A stretch of 64,000 nucleotides of DNA from Halomarina ordinaria (GCF_030553305.1 NZ_JARRAH010000001.1:992001-1056000); one strand, 5' to 3'; shown: positions 25,849 to 34,420, numbered from the stretch's first letter. Notes: generated by a model not told the origin, from the sequence alone. Program-made: numbers and translations.

Positions 25849-26913
25849 ATGGGAGACTGGGAACTTCGCGCGCGCAGACTGGTCGGGGCGAACCTCGCGG
25901 TGGTCGTCGCCCTGCTGGTCGTGCTCGCGCTCCTTGGCGGGTGGCTCACGTACGACGCGCACGCCGGACCGGAGACCGAACAGCGAGAGGAGGTGGTCTC
26001 GTCGTGGGAGACGACCGCCGCCTTCGACCACGGGGCGACCGTCACCCGCGAGAACCCCGTCTACGACGTGGGGACGCGCCTCGACAACCGCTCGGTGTAC
26101 TTCACGAACGTCGCCCCGGTGATGAACGGGAGCTTCGACTACGGGTACACTGCGACCGGGGAGGGTGAGCTCGACGTCGACGCGGAGACGGAACTCGTGA
26201 TCCGGTCGGTGGAGTCGCCCGGCGAGGCCGACACGACGGTGTACTGGCAGCAGCGCCGCGACCGCACGTCGGCCAACGCGAGCGGCCTCGAACCGGGGGA
26301 GAGCGTCTCGGTCCCGTTCTCCGTCGACCTCGCGGCGGCGGCCAACGAGACGGCCGACATCGACGAGCAACTCGGCGGGTCGCCCGGCCAGTCGGAGGTC
26401 GTCGTCGAGGCGACCGTCACCCTCTCGGGCACCGTCGACGGCGAAGCCGTCGAACGGACGGAGCGGTACACCCTCCCGGTCGAACTGGGCGAGACGGCCG
26501 CCGTCGACGCGACCGGTCCGACGACCGAGCGCTACGAGCGGACCGAGACGGTGCGCGACCCCGTCGACTCCTCGCCGCTGCAGGCGGCCGGTGGGCCGTT
26601 GCTGTTGCTCGGGTCGGTGCTCGTCCTCGGCGGCGTCGGAGCGATGGCCTCGCGCGACGAACTGGGTCTCTCCTCGACCGAGCGCGCCTCCCTCGCCCAC
26701 CGGCGCGAGCGCGCCGAGTTCGACGACTGGATAACGCGCATCAGGTTGCCCGAGAGCGTCCTCGCGCGCGAGCGCGCCCACGCCGAGTCGCTCGCTGACC
26801 TCGTGGACTTCGCCATCGACACGGACAACGCCGTCGTCGAGTCGCCCGACGCGTCGGCGTACTACGTCGTCCACGACGACCTGCTGTACGTCTACGAACC
26901 GCCGGAACGGTGA
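25849..26913 (+). CDS. DUF5305 membrane protein
   Basis: 354 residues. An N-terminal helix (about 17-36) leads to a long extracellular beta-rich domain (DHGATVTRENPVYDVGTRLDNRSVYFTNVAP...) of about 210 residues with several N-x-S/T sites, then a second helix (about 245-265) and an acidic cytoplasmic tail of about 90 residues. DUF5305 proteins are common next to SipW-like peptidases in haloarchaea; function unknown, possibly an assembly or anchoring factor for the fibre-like proteins (inference). Confidence 0.82.
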   Translation: MGDWELRARRLVGANLAVVVALLVVLALLGGWLTYDAHAGPETEQREEVVSSWETTAAFDHGATVTRENPVYDVGTRLDNRSVYFTNVAPVMNGSFDYGYTATGEGELDVDAETELVIRSVESPGEADTTVYWQQRRDRTSANASGLEPGESVSVPFSVDLAAAANETADIDEQLGGSPGQSEVVVEATVTLSGTVDGEAVERTERYTLPVELGETAAVDATGPTTERYERTETVRDPVDSSPLQAAGGPLLLLGSVLVLGGVGAMASRDELGLSSTERASLAHRRERAEFDDWITRIRLPESVLARERAHAESLADLVDFAIDTDNAVVESPDASAYYVVHDDLLYVYEPPER

Positions 26914-26949
26914 GGGAGAAGGGGCGTCGGGAGGGACGAGGCGCGCGAC

Positions 26950-27861
26950 TCAGAGCAGGTCGAGGTCCCGCAGGTCCGCTTCGAGCGCCTCGCGGTCGTC
27001 CTCGTCCATGCTCCGGAGGGGGCTTCTGAGCGGGCCGGCGTCGAACCCCTGTAGCGAGAGCGCGGCCTTCACGCCGGCCATGTACGGCCCGCGCTTGATG
27101 GCGTCTCTCACCCGGTAGACGGTTCGCTGGTGTTCCCTCGCCGTGTCCCGGTCGCCGTCGACGTACGCCTCGTAGAGGTCGACGACGAGGCCGGGGAAGG
27201 CGTTGGCGACGGCGCTGACGGCGCCCGCGCAGCCGAGGTCGAGACCGGGGACGAGCAGCGAGTCCGACCCGGCGAGGAAGGTGAGGTCGGGCGTCTCGGC
27301 GACGACCTGGCCGAGCCACGGGACGTCCTTGCTGGAGTCCTTCAGGCCGGCGACCCCGTCGAGGGCGGCGATGCCGGCGACGGCCTCGCGCGAGAGGGCG
27401 TTGCCGGTCTTGCTCGGGATGTGGTAGACGTAGACGGGTTTCTCGACCGCCTCGCAGACCCGGCGGTAGTGTTCGACGGCACCGGTATCGTCCACCGGGT
27501 AGTAGTAGGGGGTGACGACGACGAGGCCGTCGGCGCCCGCGCTCGCGGCGCGTTCCGCGTGCTGGACCGTCTGGTGGGTACTCGGCGCGCCGACGCCGGC
27601 GATGACGGGTACCTCGCCACCCACCTCGTCGGCGACGCTCGCGACGACCCGCTCGCGTTCGTCGGGGGTGAGCAGGGCGAACTCGCCGTTGGTGCCGAGC
27701 GGGAAGACGCCGTGGGCGCCCCGGTCGACGACGAAGCGGGCGTGGGCGGCGGTCGTCTCGGCGTCGAGCGATTCGTCGGCGTCGAACGCCGTCACCGTCG
27801 GTGGGACGACGCCGTGGACGGAGAGCGGGTCGGCGCTGCCGGTCTGCGGTGGTCGGTCCAT
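26950..27861 (-). CDS. kdgA: DapA-family aldolase, probable KDG/KDPG aldolase
   Basis: 303 residues from ATG 27861. DHDPS-family TIM barrel with the GTNGE loop (56-60), YHIPSKTG with the catalytic Tyr near 146 and the Schiff-base Lys174 in AGLKDSSKD. In haloarchaea a DapA-type enzyme cleaves KDPG to pyruvate and glyceraldehyde 3-phosphate. Neighbouring glucose dehydrogenase, dehydratase and KDG kinase genes favour this over lysine synthesis; N-acetylneuraminate lyase-like activity cannot be excluded. Divergent from gdh over a 111-bp gap. Confidence 0.83.
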   Translation of the reverse strand: MDRPPQTGSADPLSVHGVVPPTVTAFDADESLDAETTAAHARFVVDRGAHGVFPLGTNGEFALLTPDERERVVASVADEVGGEVPVIAGVGAPSTHQTVQHAERAASAGADGLVVVTPYYYPVDDTGAVEHYRRVCEAVEKPVYVYHIPSKTGNALSREAVAGIAALDGVAGLKDSSKDVPWLGQVVAETPDLTFLAGSDSLLVPGLDLGCAGAVSAVANAFPGLVVDLYEAYVDGDRDTAREHQRTVYRVRDAIKRGPYMAGVKAALSLQGFDAGPLRSPLRSMDEDDREALEADLRDLDLL

Positions 27862-27945
27862 GGACGGGGGTCGGTCGCCGTGGACGTAACGGTGTGGTTC
27901 GGGGGCGCGGCGACCGCGACGCAAAGATTTAACTCGGATTAGAAT

Positions 27946-27955
27946 AAGTATTTTT
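27946..27955 (+). promoter_or_regulatory. TATA-like box of gdh
   Basis: AAGTATTTTT is centred about 23 nt before the gdh ATG. Just upstream on the minus strand TATT-N7-GAGTT (about 27931-27947) is a degenerate TrmB-like match. Confidence 0.4.
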
Positions 27956-27972
27956 GAATAGAGAGGACGTCC

Positions 27973-29034
27973 ATGCGAGCCATCACCATCACCCGAGACG
28001 GTACCGGTCCAGAACTGCGTGAGCGACCGCTCCCGTCACCCGACGAGGGTGAAGTGCTCGTCAGGACGCTGCGCGTCGGTGTCGACGGTACCGACCGCGA
28101 GGTCGTCGCGGGCGAGCACGGCGACCTCCCCGCGGGCGAGGACGACCTCGTCCTGGGCCACGAGGCGGTCGGCGTAGTCGCCGACGCGAACGGGACGGCG
28201 CTGCCGGAGGGGACCGTCGTGGCACCGACGGTCCGCCGCCCCCCGAACGGAACCAACGAGTACTTCGAGCGCGGAGAACCGGACATGGCGCCGGAGGGAG
28301 AGTACCTGGAGCGGGGCATCGTCGGTGCCCACGGCTACATGGCCGAGTACTTCACCAGCCCCCCCGAGTACCTCGTCGCGCTCCCGCGCGCGCTCGCGGA
28401 GTGGGGCTTCCTCGTCGAGCAGGCGAGCATCACCGAGAAGGCGCTCTCGACCGCCTACGCCTCGCGCTCGACGTTCACCTGGGAACCGGAGAGCGCGCTC
28501 GTCCTCGGGAACGGGTCGCTCGGCCTGCTCTCGCTCGCGATGCTCGACGACCGCGTCGAGCGGACCTACTGCCTCGGCCGACGCGAGCGTCCCGACCCGA
28601 CCATCGACTTCATCGAGGACCTCGGCGCGACGTACGTCGACTCGCGCACGACGCCCGTGCCCGAGATACCCAAGACCTACGAGGGGATGGACCTCGTCTA
28701 CGAGGCGACGGGGTACGCGAAGCACGCCTTCGAGACGATAGAGACGCTCGCTCCCAACGGGGTCGGCGCGCTGGTCGGCGTCCCGGGCGACTGGACGTTC
28801 GAGGTCGACGGGGGACGCCTCCACCGCGAACTCGTCCTCCACAACAAGGCGCTCGTCGGAACGGTCAACTCCAACCGCGACCACTTCGAACGCGCCGTCG
28901 AGACGCTCTCGTCGCTCCCGGAGGGGGTCCTCGACGCCCTCGTCACCCACGTCGTCCCCCCGGAGGAGTACGACCGCGCCTTCGCGGACGACGACACCGC
29001 ACTCAAGACCGCAATCGAGTTCGACACGCTATGA
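27973..29034 (+). CDS. gdh: Glucose 1-dehydrogenase, haloarchaeal type
   Basis: 353 residues. It matches the Haloferax-type enzyme throughout: LRVGVDGTDREVVAGEHG (39-residue region with metal/substrate Asp), LVLGHEAVGVV (His and Glu metal ligands), PTVRRPPNGTNEYFERGEPDMAP, Rossmann LVLGNGSLGLLSLAML, and VLHNKALVGTVNSN near the C-terminus. It oxidises glucose to gluconolactone with NAD(P)+, the first step of the Entner-Doudoroff branch. Its TGA overlaps the gfcR ATG (ATGA), coupling the enzyme to its probable regulator. Confidence 0.95.
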   Translation: MRAITITRDGTGPELRERPLPSPDEGEVLVRTLRVGVDGTDREVVAGEHGDLPAGEDDLVLGHEAVGVVADANGTALPEGTVVAPTVRRPPNGTNEYFERGEPDMAPEGEYLERGIVGAHGYMAEYFTSPPEYLVALPRALAEWGFLVEQASITEKALSTAYASRSTFTWEPESALVLGNGSLGLLSLAMLDDRVERTYCLGRRERPDPTIDFIEDLGATYVDSRTTPVPEIPKTYEGMDLVYEATGYAKHAFETIETLAPNGVGALVGVPGDWTFEVDGGRLHRELVLHNKALVGTVNSNRDHFERAVETLSSLPEGVLDALVTHVVPPEEYDRAFADDDTALKTAIEFDTL

Positions 29035-29639
29035 AGAACGTAGACGACCTCATCGAGAACGCAGCAACGCTCGCCGAACGCGGCCTCTCCAAGGGCGAAA
29101 TCGCGGACGAACTGAACGTCTCGCGAGAGACCGCCCGCTGGCTGGTCGAACGCGGCGACACGCCGACCACCTCGCGACGTGAACCGGACGACATCCACGT
29201 CGACTGGAGCGCCATCGGCACCGACTCCGGGCGCATGTCGCAGGTGAGCGCCGCGCTCGCCGACCTCCTGGTCGACACGAACGGCCCCGCCGACGTCACC
29301 GTCGGTATCGAGAAGGCGGGCGTGCCGCTCGCCACCGCCGTCTCGCGCGAACTGGAGACCGACCTGGCGACGTACACCCCCCGAAAGCACCAGTGGGAAG
29401 AGGGCGACATCGAGGACCTCGGGGGGAGTTTCTCGCGCAACTTCGCCGGCGTCGACGGTCGCGACTGCTACGTCGTCGACGACACCGTCACCAGCGGGAC
29501 CACGCTCACCGAGACCATCGACGCCGTCCGCGACCGGGGGGGCAACCCGGTCGCCTGCGCCGTTCTCGTCGACAAGCAAGGCGTCGACGAGGTCGAGGGG
29601 GTCCCCGTCCACTCGCTCGTCCAGGTCATCCGCGTCTGA
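29031..29639 (+). CDS. gfcR: GfcR-type transcriptional regulator (HTH plus phosphoribosyltransferase-like domain)
   Basis: 202 residues from ATG 29031, overlapping gdh by four bases. The N-terminal HTH (GLSKGEIADELNVSRETARWLVERG) is followed by a PyrE-like PRT fold with the PRPP loop VVDDTVTSGTTLTETI near 148. Despite its resemblance to orotate phosphoribosyltransferases, the Haloferax orthologue GfcR has been reported to activate glucose, fructose and galactose catabolism genes. Its position between gdh and the sugar ABC operon fits that role. The ligand may be a phosphorylated ED intermediate (family knowledge, not visible here). Confidence 0.88.
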   Translation: MKNVDDLIENAATLAERGLSKGEIADELNVSRETARWLVERGDTPTTSRREPDDIHVDWSAIGTDSGRMSQVSAALADLLVDTNGPADVTVGIEKAGVPLATAVSRELETDLATYTPRKHQWEEGDIEDLGGSFSRNFAGVDGRDCYVVDDTVTSGTTLTETIDAVRDRGGNPVACAVLVDKQGVDEVEGVPVHSLVQVIRV

Positions 29640-29681
29640 CGGTCGACCGACCCTCGTTACGCGATTCTAGACGTGGAAAAA

Positions 29682-29701
29682 TTAACTCGCCCACCAGTTA
29701 A
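29682..29701. promoter_or_regulatory. Palindrome TTAACT-N8-AGTTAA upstream of the sugar ABC operon
   Basis: Perfect 6-8-6 inverted repeat directly downstream of, and partly overlapping, an AT stretch (GGAAAAATTAACT) that may be the operon promoter. It keeps the 8-bp spacing of the TrmB-like sites but has AACT/AGTT cores, so the binding protein may be GfcR or TrmB. Confidence 0.5.
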
Positions 29702-29717
29702 CACTGGAAAGTGTTAA
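29698..29717. promoter_or_regulatory. Palindrome TTAACACT-N4-AGTGTTAA upstream of the sugar ABC operon
   Basis: Perfect 8-4-8 inverted repeat sharing the TTAA at 29698-29701 with the preceding palindrome, 48-67 nt before the ATG. It covers the expected transcription start, so a bound protein should block transcription; in RNA the lower part could also form an 8-bp hairpin. Confidence 0.55.
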
Positions 29718-29764
29718 GTGAATCGTCCGATACTGTCCGAGTGACCGTCACAGGTGGCAATATA

Positions 29765-31084
29765 ATGACAAAGGATGACACATCGCGATTCTCCCGTCGA
29801 ACCGTTCTGAAAGGTGCCGGCACCGCCGGTATGGCTGGCCTCGCCGGCTGTCTCGGTGGCGGTGGCGGAAACGGGGGTGGGAACGGGTCGGGCGGTGGCG
29901 GCTCCGAGGGCACACTCGAAATCGCCCACTGGTGGGCGGACGGCGACGGCAACGAGGCCATCAACGCGCTCGTCGAGGGCTTCCAGGAGGAGTACCCGGA
30001 CGTCGAACTCGACAACAACCTCGTCGCCGGCGGGGCCGGCGAGAACCTCCAGACCGAAATCAAGACCCGCATCCAGAACGACGAGGCGCCGAGCACGTGG
30101 CAGACGTGGCCGGGTGCCGCCCTCCAGGAGTACGTCGAGGCCGACCTGCTCGAGGACCTCTCGGACTCCGTCTGGAGCGAGAACGGCATGGAGGACGCCT
30201 ACCTCGAGGGACCGAAACAGGCTGCCAAGCCCGACGGCACCTACGTCACCGTCCCGCTCAACATCCACCGCCTCAACAACCTCTTCTACAACGTCGAGGT
30301 CGTCGAGGAGGCCGGCGCGGACCCGACGTCGGTGTCGACGCCGAGCGAACTCGTCGAGGTCATGCAGCAGATAAGCGACGCCGGGATGGTCGGGATGGCG
30401 AATCAGACCGCGACGCCGTGGTCGACCCTTCAGCTCTGGGCGCAGGTGCTCATGGGCGAGTACGGCGTCGACGCCTACACCGCCTTCACCGAGGGCGAGG
30501 TCGAGGCCAACGAGGACGCCGTCAAGGGGTCGCTCGATATCGTCAAGCAGTACAGCGAGTTCTTCAACGAGGACGCCTCCTCGCTCGAGTGGACGGAGGC
30601 CAACGCCATGGTCATCGACGGCGAGGCCGGTCTGTTCCACCAGGGCGACTGGGCCGCCGGCGCCTACGGCAACGCCGACGACTTCGAGTTCGAGGAGCAC
30701 TGGAACCACGTCCCGTTCCCGGGGACCGAGGGCGCCTACGCGCTGAACATGGACTCGTTCCCGTTCCCGGCGAACAACCCGAGCCCCGACGCCACCGAGA
30801 AGTTCCTCCGGTACGTCGGCACCGTCGACGCCCAGGAGCGATTCAACCCGCTGAAGGGGTCGATTCCGCCCCGGACGGACGTCTCCACCGACGGGTTCGG
30901 GCCGTTCCTCACCAAGCAGATCGAGGACTTCCAGGACTCCTCGGACCAGCCGCCCTCCATCGCCCACGGGCTCGCGGTCCGTCCCGGGATTCAGACGAGC
31001 CTCGAGGAGGCGACGAAGGCGTTCACGACCAACTGGAACGTCGACGACGCCTACTCCGGGTTCGTCTCGGCGTTCGACCAGTAG
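29765..31084 (+). CDS. Sugar ABC transporter substrate-binding lipoprotein
   Basis: 439 residues from ATG 29765. A Tat signal with SRRTVLKG and lipobox LAGC (Cys29) are followed by a Gly/Asn-rich spacer, so it is a folded-exported lipoprotein on the outer face. The body is a family-1 type (MalE/UgpB-like) binding protein with LEIAHWWADGDGNEAINALVEGF at its start. It delivers sugar to the two permeases downstream. The adjacent gdh, kdgA and gfcR genes suggest glucose. The GTG at 29711 was rejected as a start because the palindrome lies across it. Confidence 0.92.
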   Translation: MTKDDTSRFSRRTVLKGAGTAGMAGLAGCLGGGGGNGGGNGSGGGGSEGTLEIAHWWADGDGNEAINALVEGFQEEYPDVELDNNLVAGGAGENLQTEIKTRIQNDEAPSTWQTWPGAALQEYVEADLLEDLSDSVWSENGMEDAYLEGPKQAAKPDGTYVTVPLNIHRLNNLFYNVEVVEEAGADPTSVSTPSELVEVMQQISDAGMVGMANQTATPWSTLQLWAQVLMGEYGVDAYTAFTEGEVEANEDAVKGSLDIVKQYSEFFNEDASSLEWTEANAMVIDGEAGLFHQGDWAAGAYGNADDFEFEEHWNHVPFPGTEGAYALNMDSFPFPANNPSPDATEKFLRYVGTVDAQERFNPLKGSIPPRTDVSTDGFGPFLTKQIEDFQDSSDQPPSIAHGLAVRPGIQTSLEEATKAFTTNWNVDDAYSGFVSAFDQ

Positions 31085-31112
31085 ACGAGCACACGATTTC
31101 GACACACTACGC

Positions 31113-32105
31113 ATGTCTACCAGATTGCGGAAACTCGTCGACCGCGCGCGGCGGGCGGTCGGACGTGGGGGGGAGGAGGCGGTCCGTCCGGACGGGGGGA
31201 CCGTCGCCGAAGGAACGCGGAGCCGCTGGGCCCGCTCGGACTTCGTCTCGTCGCTCCCCTTCTGGCTCCCGCCCGCGCTCCTCGTCGGACTGTTCGTCTA
31301 CGGCGCCATCGGCTGGAACTTCCTGCTCTCGCTGACCGACGCCCAGGGGTTCGTCGACCCGGACTACGGGAACCTCGACTTCGATATGTACGCGCGGCTG
31401 CTCGGGGACCCCACGTTCTGGACCGCCGCTCGCAACACCCTCGTCCTGCTCGTGGCGTTCACGGGCATCTGCCTCGTCGGCGGCCTGTTGCTCGCCATCC
31501 TCGTCGACCAGCAGATACGCTTCGAGGAGGGTATCCGGACCATCTACCTCCTCCCGATGAGCCTCTCGTTCGTCGTGACGGCGAAGTTCTGGGCGTGGAT
31601 ATACAACGCCCAGTCGGGGGTGGTGAACGTCACGCTGGAGCGACTCGGTCTCGGCTGGCTCGCACAGGACTGGCTCGGCGACCCGCAGTTCACGCTGGGA
31701 GCGGTCATCTTCGCGCTGCTGTGGCAGTACAGCGGCTACGCGATGGTCGTCTACCTCGCGGGCCTGCGGGCGATACCGACCGAGCACTTCGAGGCGGCGC
31801 GCGTCGACGGCGCGAGCACGTTCCGGATGTACCGTCGCGTCGTCGTCCCGCAGCTCCGGGCCTCGACGGTGAGCGCCGCCGTCGTCCTGATGGTGTTCGC
31901 ACTCAAGGCGTTCGACTTCCTCTACACCCTGTTCGGGAAGACGCCAGGGCCCGCGGCCGACATCCTGGCGACGATGATGTACCGCGTCGCGTTCGACTCG
32001 AGCGAGTGGGCGTACGGCTCCGCGGTCGCCGTCGTGCTGTTCCTGATGGCGCTCGCCGTGGTCGGACCGTACCTCTACTCCGAGTACCGGCGGGGTGCGC
32101 TGTGA
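31113..32105 (+). CDS. Sugar ABC transporter permease 1
   Basis: 330 residues, six predicted helices from about residue 45 after an Arg-rich cytoplasmic start. The EAA loop that contacts the ATPase is EHFEAARVDGASTFRMYRRVVVPQL near 225. MalF/UgpA type. It follows the binding protein by 28 bp and overlaps the second permease by four bases (GTGA), so the operon order is binding protein, permease, permease, ATPase. Confidence 0.93.
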   Translation: MSTRLRKLVDRARRAVGRGGEEAVRPDGGTVAEGTRSRWARSDFVSSLPFWLPPALLVGLFVYGAIGWNFLLSLTDAQGFVDPDYGNLDFDMYARLLGDPTFWTAARNTLVLLVAFTGICLVGGLLLAILVDQQIRFEEGIRTIYLLPMSLSFVVTAKFWAWIYNAQSGVVNVTLERLGLGWLAQDWLGDPQFTLGAVIFALLWQYSGYAMVVYLAGLRAIPTEHFEAARVDGASTFRMYRRVVVPQLRASTVSAAVVLMVFALKAFDFLYTLFGKTPGPAADILATMMYRVAFDSSEWAYGSAVAVVLFLMALAVVGPYLYSEYRRGAL

Positions 32106-33013
32106 GCGACGCGCCCGCGGACCCCGCGACGACCGGCGACACACCCGACGACGGGATGGAACGACAGACCGAGCGCCGTCGGCCGACCGCCCGACGAATC
32201 GGTCTCTACACGGTGCTCGGGGCACTCGTCGCGTTCTACCTCCTGCCCCTGGAGGCGGGCATCATGACGTCCATCAAGACGAGCGACGCCTTCGCCCGGA
32301 CCGTCCCGTTCGCACCGCCGGGGCCGGACGGGTTCACCCTCTCGGCGTGGGGGACGGCGTGGGAGACGCTGCGGCCGATGCTCGTCGACAGCGTGCTGCT
32401 GGCGGTACCGGCGGCCCTGCTCTCGGCGCTGTTCGGGAGTCTCGCGGCCTACGGCCTGACGAACGTCGACTGGCGTGGCCAGGTAGCTGTCGTCGTGCTG
32501 TTCGTCGCCGGCATCTTCATCCCGTATCAGGCCGTGCTGGTGCCGCTCGCACGCTTCTGGCGCGCGATAGAGCTGTTCGGCGTCTTCGGCGGCTACGAGT
32601 CGCTCGTCCACCTCATCATCACCCACACGGCGTACGGCATCCCCATCACGACGTTGCTGTTCAGGGCGTACTACAAGAACTTCTCGTCGGAGATGCTGGA
32701 GGCCGCCCGACTGGACGGCGCGAGCACGTTCGGCGTCTACCGCAGCATCGTCCTCCCGCTGTCGACACCGATGTTCGCGGTGACGCTCATCTACCAGTTC
32801 ACGCAGGTCTGGAACGACCTGCTGTTCGCGCTCATCCTCCTCTCCGGTGCCGACTCGTCGGTCGTCACGCTCGGCCTGGCGCAACTGGGTGGAGGGCTCG
32901 TCAGCACGTTCAACACGGAGATGGCGGGGGCGTTCATCGCGGCGTTCCCGACGCTTCTGGTGTACATCATCTTCGGCGACAAGTTCGCACGAGGAGTCGC
33001 AGGACAGACATGA
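32102..33013 (+). CDS. Sugar ABC transporter permease 2
   Basis: 303 residues from GTG 32102, which overlaps the upstream stop; an in-frame ATG at 32156 is an alternative. MalG/UgpE type with six helices and EAA loop EMLEAARLDGASTFGVYRSIVLPL near 200. The first 35 residues are polar and acidic. Together with permease 1 it forms the membrane channel for the sugar bound by the upstream lipoprotein. Confidence 0.92.
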   Translation: MSDAPADPATTGDTPDDGMERQTERRRPTARRIGLYTVLGALVAFYLLPLEAGIMTSIKTSDAFARTVPFAPPGPDGFTLSAWGTAWETLRPMLVDSVLLAVPAALLSALFGSLAAYGLTNVDWRGQVAVVVLFVAGIFIPYQAVLVPLARFWRAIELFGVFGGYESLVHLIITHTAYGIPITTLLFRAYYKNFSSEMLEAARLDGASTFGVYRSIVLPLSTPMFAVTLIYQFTQVWNDLLFALILLSGADSSVVTLGLAQLGGGLVSTFNTEMAGAFIAAFPTLLVYIIFGDKFARGVAGQT

Positions 33014-33039
33014 CACGACACGAACCGAGGTACCAGTAG

Positions 33040-34167
33040 ATGGCAGGACTCACGCTCAACCACGTCACGAAACGCTTCGAGGACGTCGTCGCCGTCGACG
33101 ACGTCTCGATGGACATCGACGACGGCGAGTTCCTCGTCCTCGTCGGCCCCTCCGGCTGCGGGAAGTCGACCACCCTGCGGATGATCGCGGGACTGGAGAC
33201 CCTCACCGAGGGCGACATCGACCTCGGCGAGCGCTCTATCGCGCACGCGAAGCCCGCCGACCGGGACATCGCGATGGTGTTCCAGTCGTACGCGCTCTAC
33301 CCCCACATGACCGTCCGGGGGAACATGCGCTTCGGCCTCGAGGAGTCGACCGACCTCTCGGACGAGGAGATAGACGCGCGCGTCGAGGAGACGGCGGCGA
33401 AACTCGACATCGAGGAACTGCTCGACCGCCGCCCCGGCGAGCTCTCGGGCGGCCAGCAACAGCGCGTCGCGCTCGGGCGGGCCATCGTCCGCGACCCGGC
33501 GGTGTTCCTCATGGACGAACCGCTCAGTAACCTGGACGCGAAACTCCGCTCGCAGATGCGGACGGAACTCCAGCGCCTCCAGGAGGAACTGGCCGTGACC
33601 ACGGTGTACGTCACCCACGACCAGACGGAGGCGATGACGATGGGCGACCGCATCGCGGTACTCAACGACGGGGAACTGATGCAGGTCGGCACGCCGCTCG
33701 AGTGCTATCACGCCCCCGCCAACGAGTTCGTCGCGGGGTTCATCGGCGAACCGTCGATGAACTTCTTCGCGGTCGAGCGCGAGGGGGACACCCTCACGGG
33801 CGACGGGTTCGAGTATCCCCTCTCGAACGACGTCGCGACGGACCTCGGCGAGACGCGCCGTCTCACCCTCGGCGTCCGGCCCGAAGACGTCTCGTTCGTC
33901 CCGTCGGCCGACGGGCCGCACGACCTCCCCGCCGTCACCGGCGTCGTCGAACCGATGGGTAACGAGAACAACGTCCACCTCACGTTCCCCGACGGGAGCG
34001 AGGAGTTCGTCGCTACCGTCGACGGGATGGAACACGTCGAGCGCGACCAGCACGTCGTCGCGCGCGTCCCCGAGGCGGCGATTCACCTCTTCGACCGCGA
34101 GACGGGGCGGACGCTCCGCAATCGCTCGCTTGCAGAAATGGAGCGCGCCCGGGCGCGGGCGGACTGA
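33040..34167 (+). CDS. Sugar ABC transporter ATP-binding protein (MalK/UgpC type)
   Basis: 375 residues. Walker A GPSGCGKST (about 37-45), Q-loop VFQSYALYPHM, signature LSGGQQQR near 136, Walker B VFLMDEPLSNLD, switch His in VYVTHDQTEAM near 192. The C-terminal about 130 residues form the TOBE/MalK regulatory domain. It energises the sugar importer. Last gene of the four-gene operon, starting 26 bp after permease 2; the small UPF-like gene after it is on the other strand. Confidence 0.95.
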   Translation: MAGLTLNHVTKRFEDVVAVDDVSMDIDDGEFLVLVGPSGCGKSTTLRMIAGLETLTEGDIDLGERSIAHAKPADRDIAMVFQSYALYPHMTVRGNMRFGLEESTDLSDEEIDARVEETAAKLDIEELLDRRPGELSGGQQQRVALGRAIVRDPAVFLMDEPLSNLDAKLRSQMRTELQRLQEELAVTTVYVTHDQTEAMTMGDRIAVLNDGELMQVGTPLECYHAPANEFVAGFIGEPSMNFFAVEREGDTLTGDGFEYPLSNDVATDLGETRRLTLGVRPEDVSFVPSADGPHDLPAVTGVVEPMGNENNVHLTFPDGSEEFVATVDGMEHVERDQHVVARVPEAAIHLFDRETGRTLRNRSLAEMERARARAD

Positions 34168-34171
34168 GCGA

Positions 34172-34420
34172 CTACTGTTCTGCGTACTCCTCGGGCGTGT
34201 AGGTCTTCAGTTCGAGCGCGTGGATGTCGCGCGTCATGTGGTCGCCGAGGGCGTCGTATACGCGCTGGTGCTGGGCGACGAGCGTCTCGCCCTCGAAAGC
34301 GGGCGAGACGACCACCGCGGCGAGGTGCGTGTCGTCGTCCGGGTTCCGCGGGCGTGTCACGGTCGCGTCGGCGTCCTCGATACCCTCCTCGATGAGTCGT
34401 TCGACCTCTTCGGGCGTCAT
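34172..34420 (-). CDS. BolA/IbaG family protein
   Basis: 82 residues from ATG 34420. The BolA fold is recognisable: VERLIEEGIEDADATV at the start, SPAFEGETLVAQHQRVYDALGD with the conserved His, and IHALELKTYTPEEY at the end. BolA proteins partner with monothiol glutaredoxins in iron-sulfur handling or regulate transcription. It converges on the ABC ATPase with a 4-bp gap and is 40 bp downstream of the dodecin gene on the same strand. Confidence 0.88.
   Translation of the reverse strand: MTPEEVERLIEEGIEDADATVTRPRNPDDDTHLAAVVVSPAFEGETLVAQHQRVYDALGDHMTRDIHALELKTYTPEEYAEQ

Noticed and set aside
26950-27861. 4-hydroxy-tetrahydrodipicolinate synthase (lysine pathway)
   Set aside because: Same fold, but the neighbours are glucose dehydrogenase and Entner-Doudoroff genes.
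29031-29639. Orotate phosphoribosyltransferase (pyrE) for the PRT-domain protein
   Set aside because: An N-terminal HTH and coupling to gdh fit the regulator GfcR better than a pyrimidine enzyme.
29711-29764. Upstream GTG start for the sugar-binding lipoprotein
   Set aside because: It lies inside the 8-4-8 palindrome, and the Tat signal begins properly at ATG 29765.
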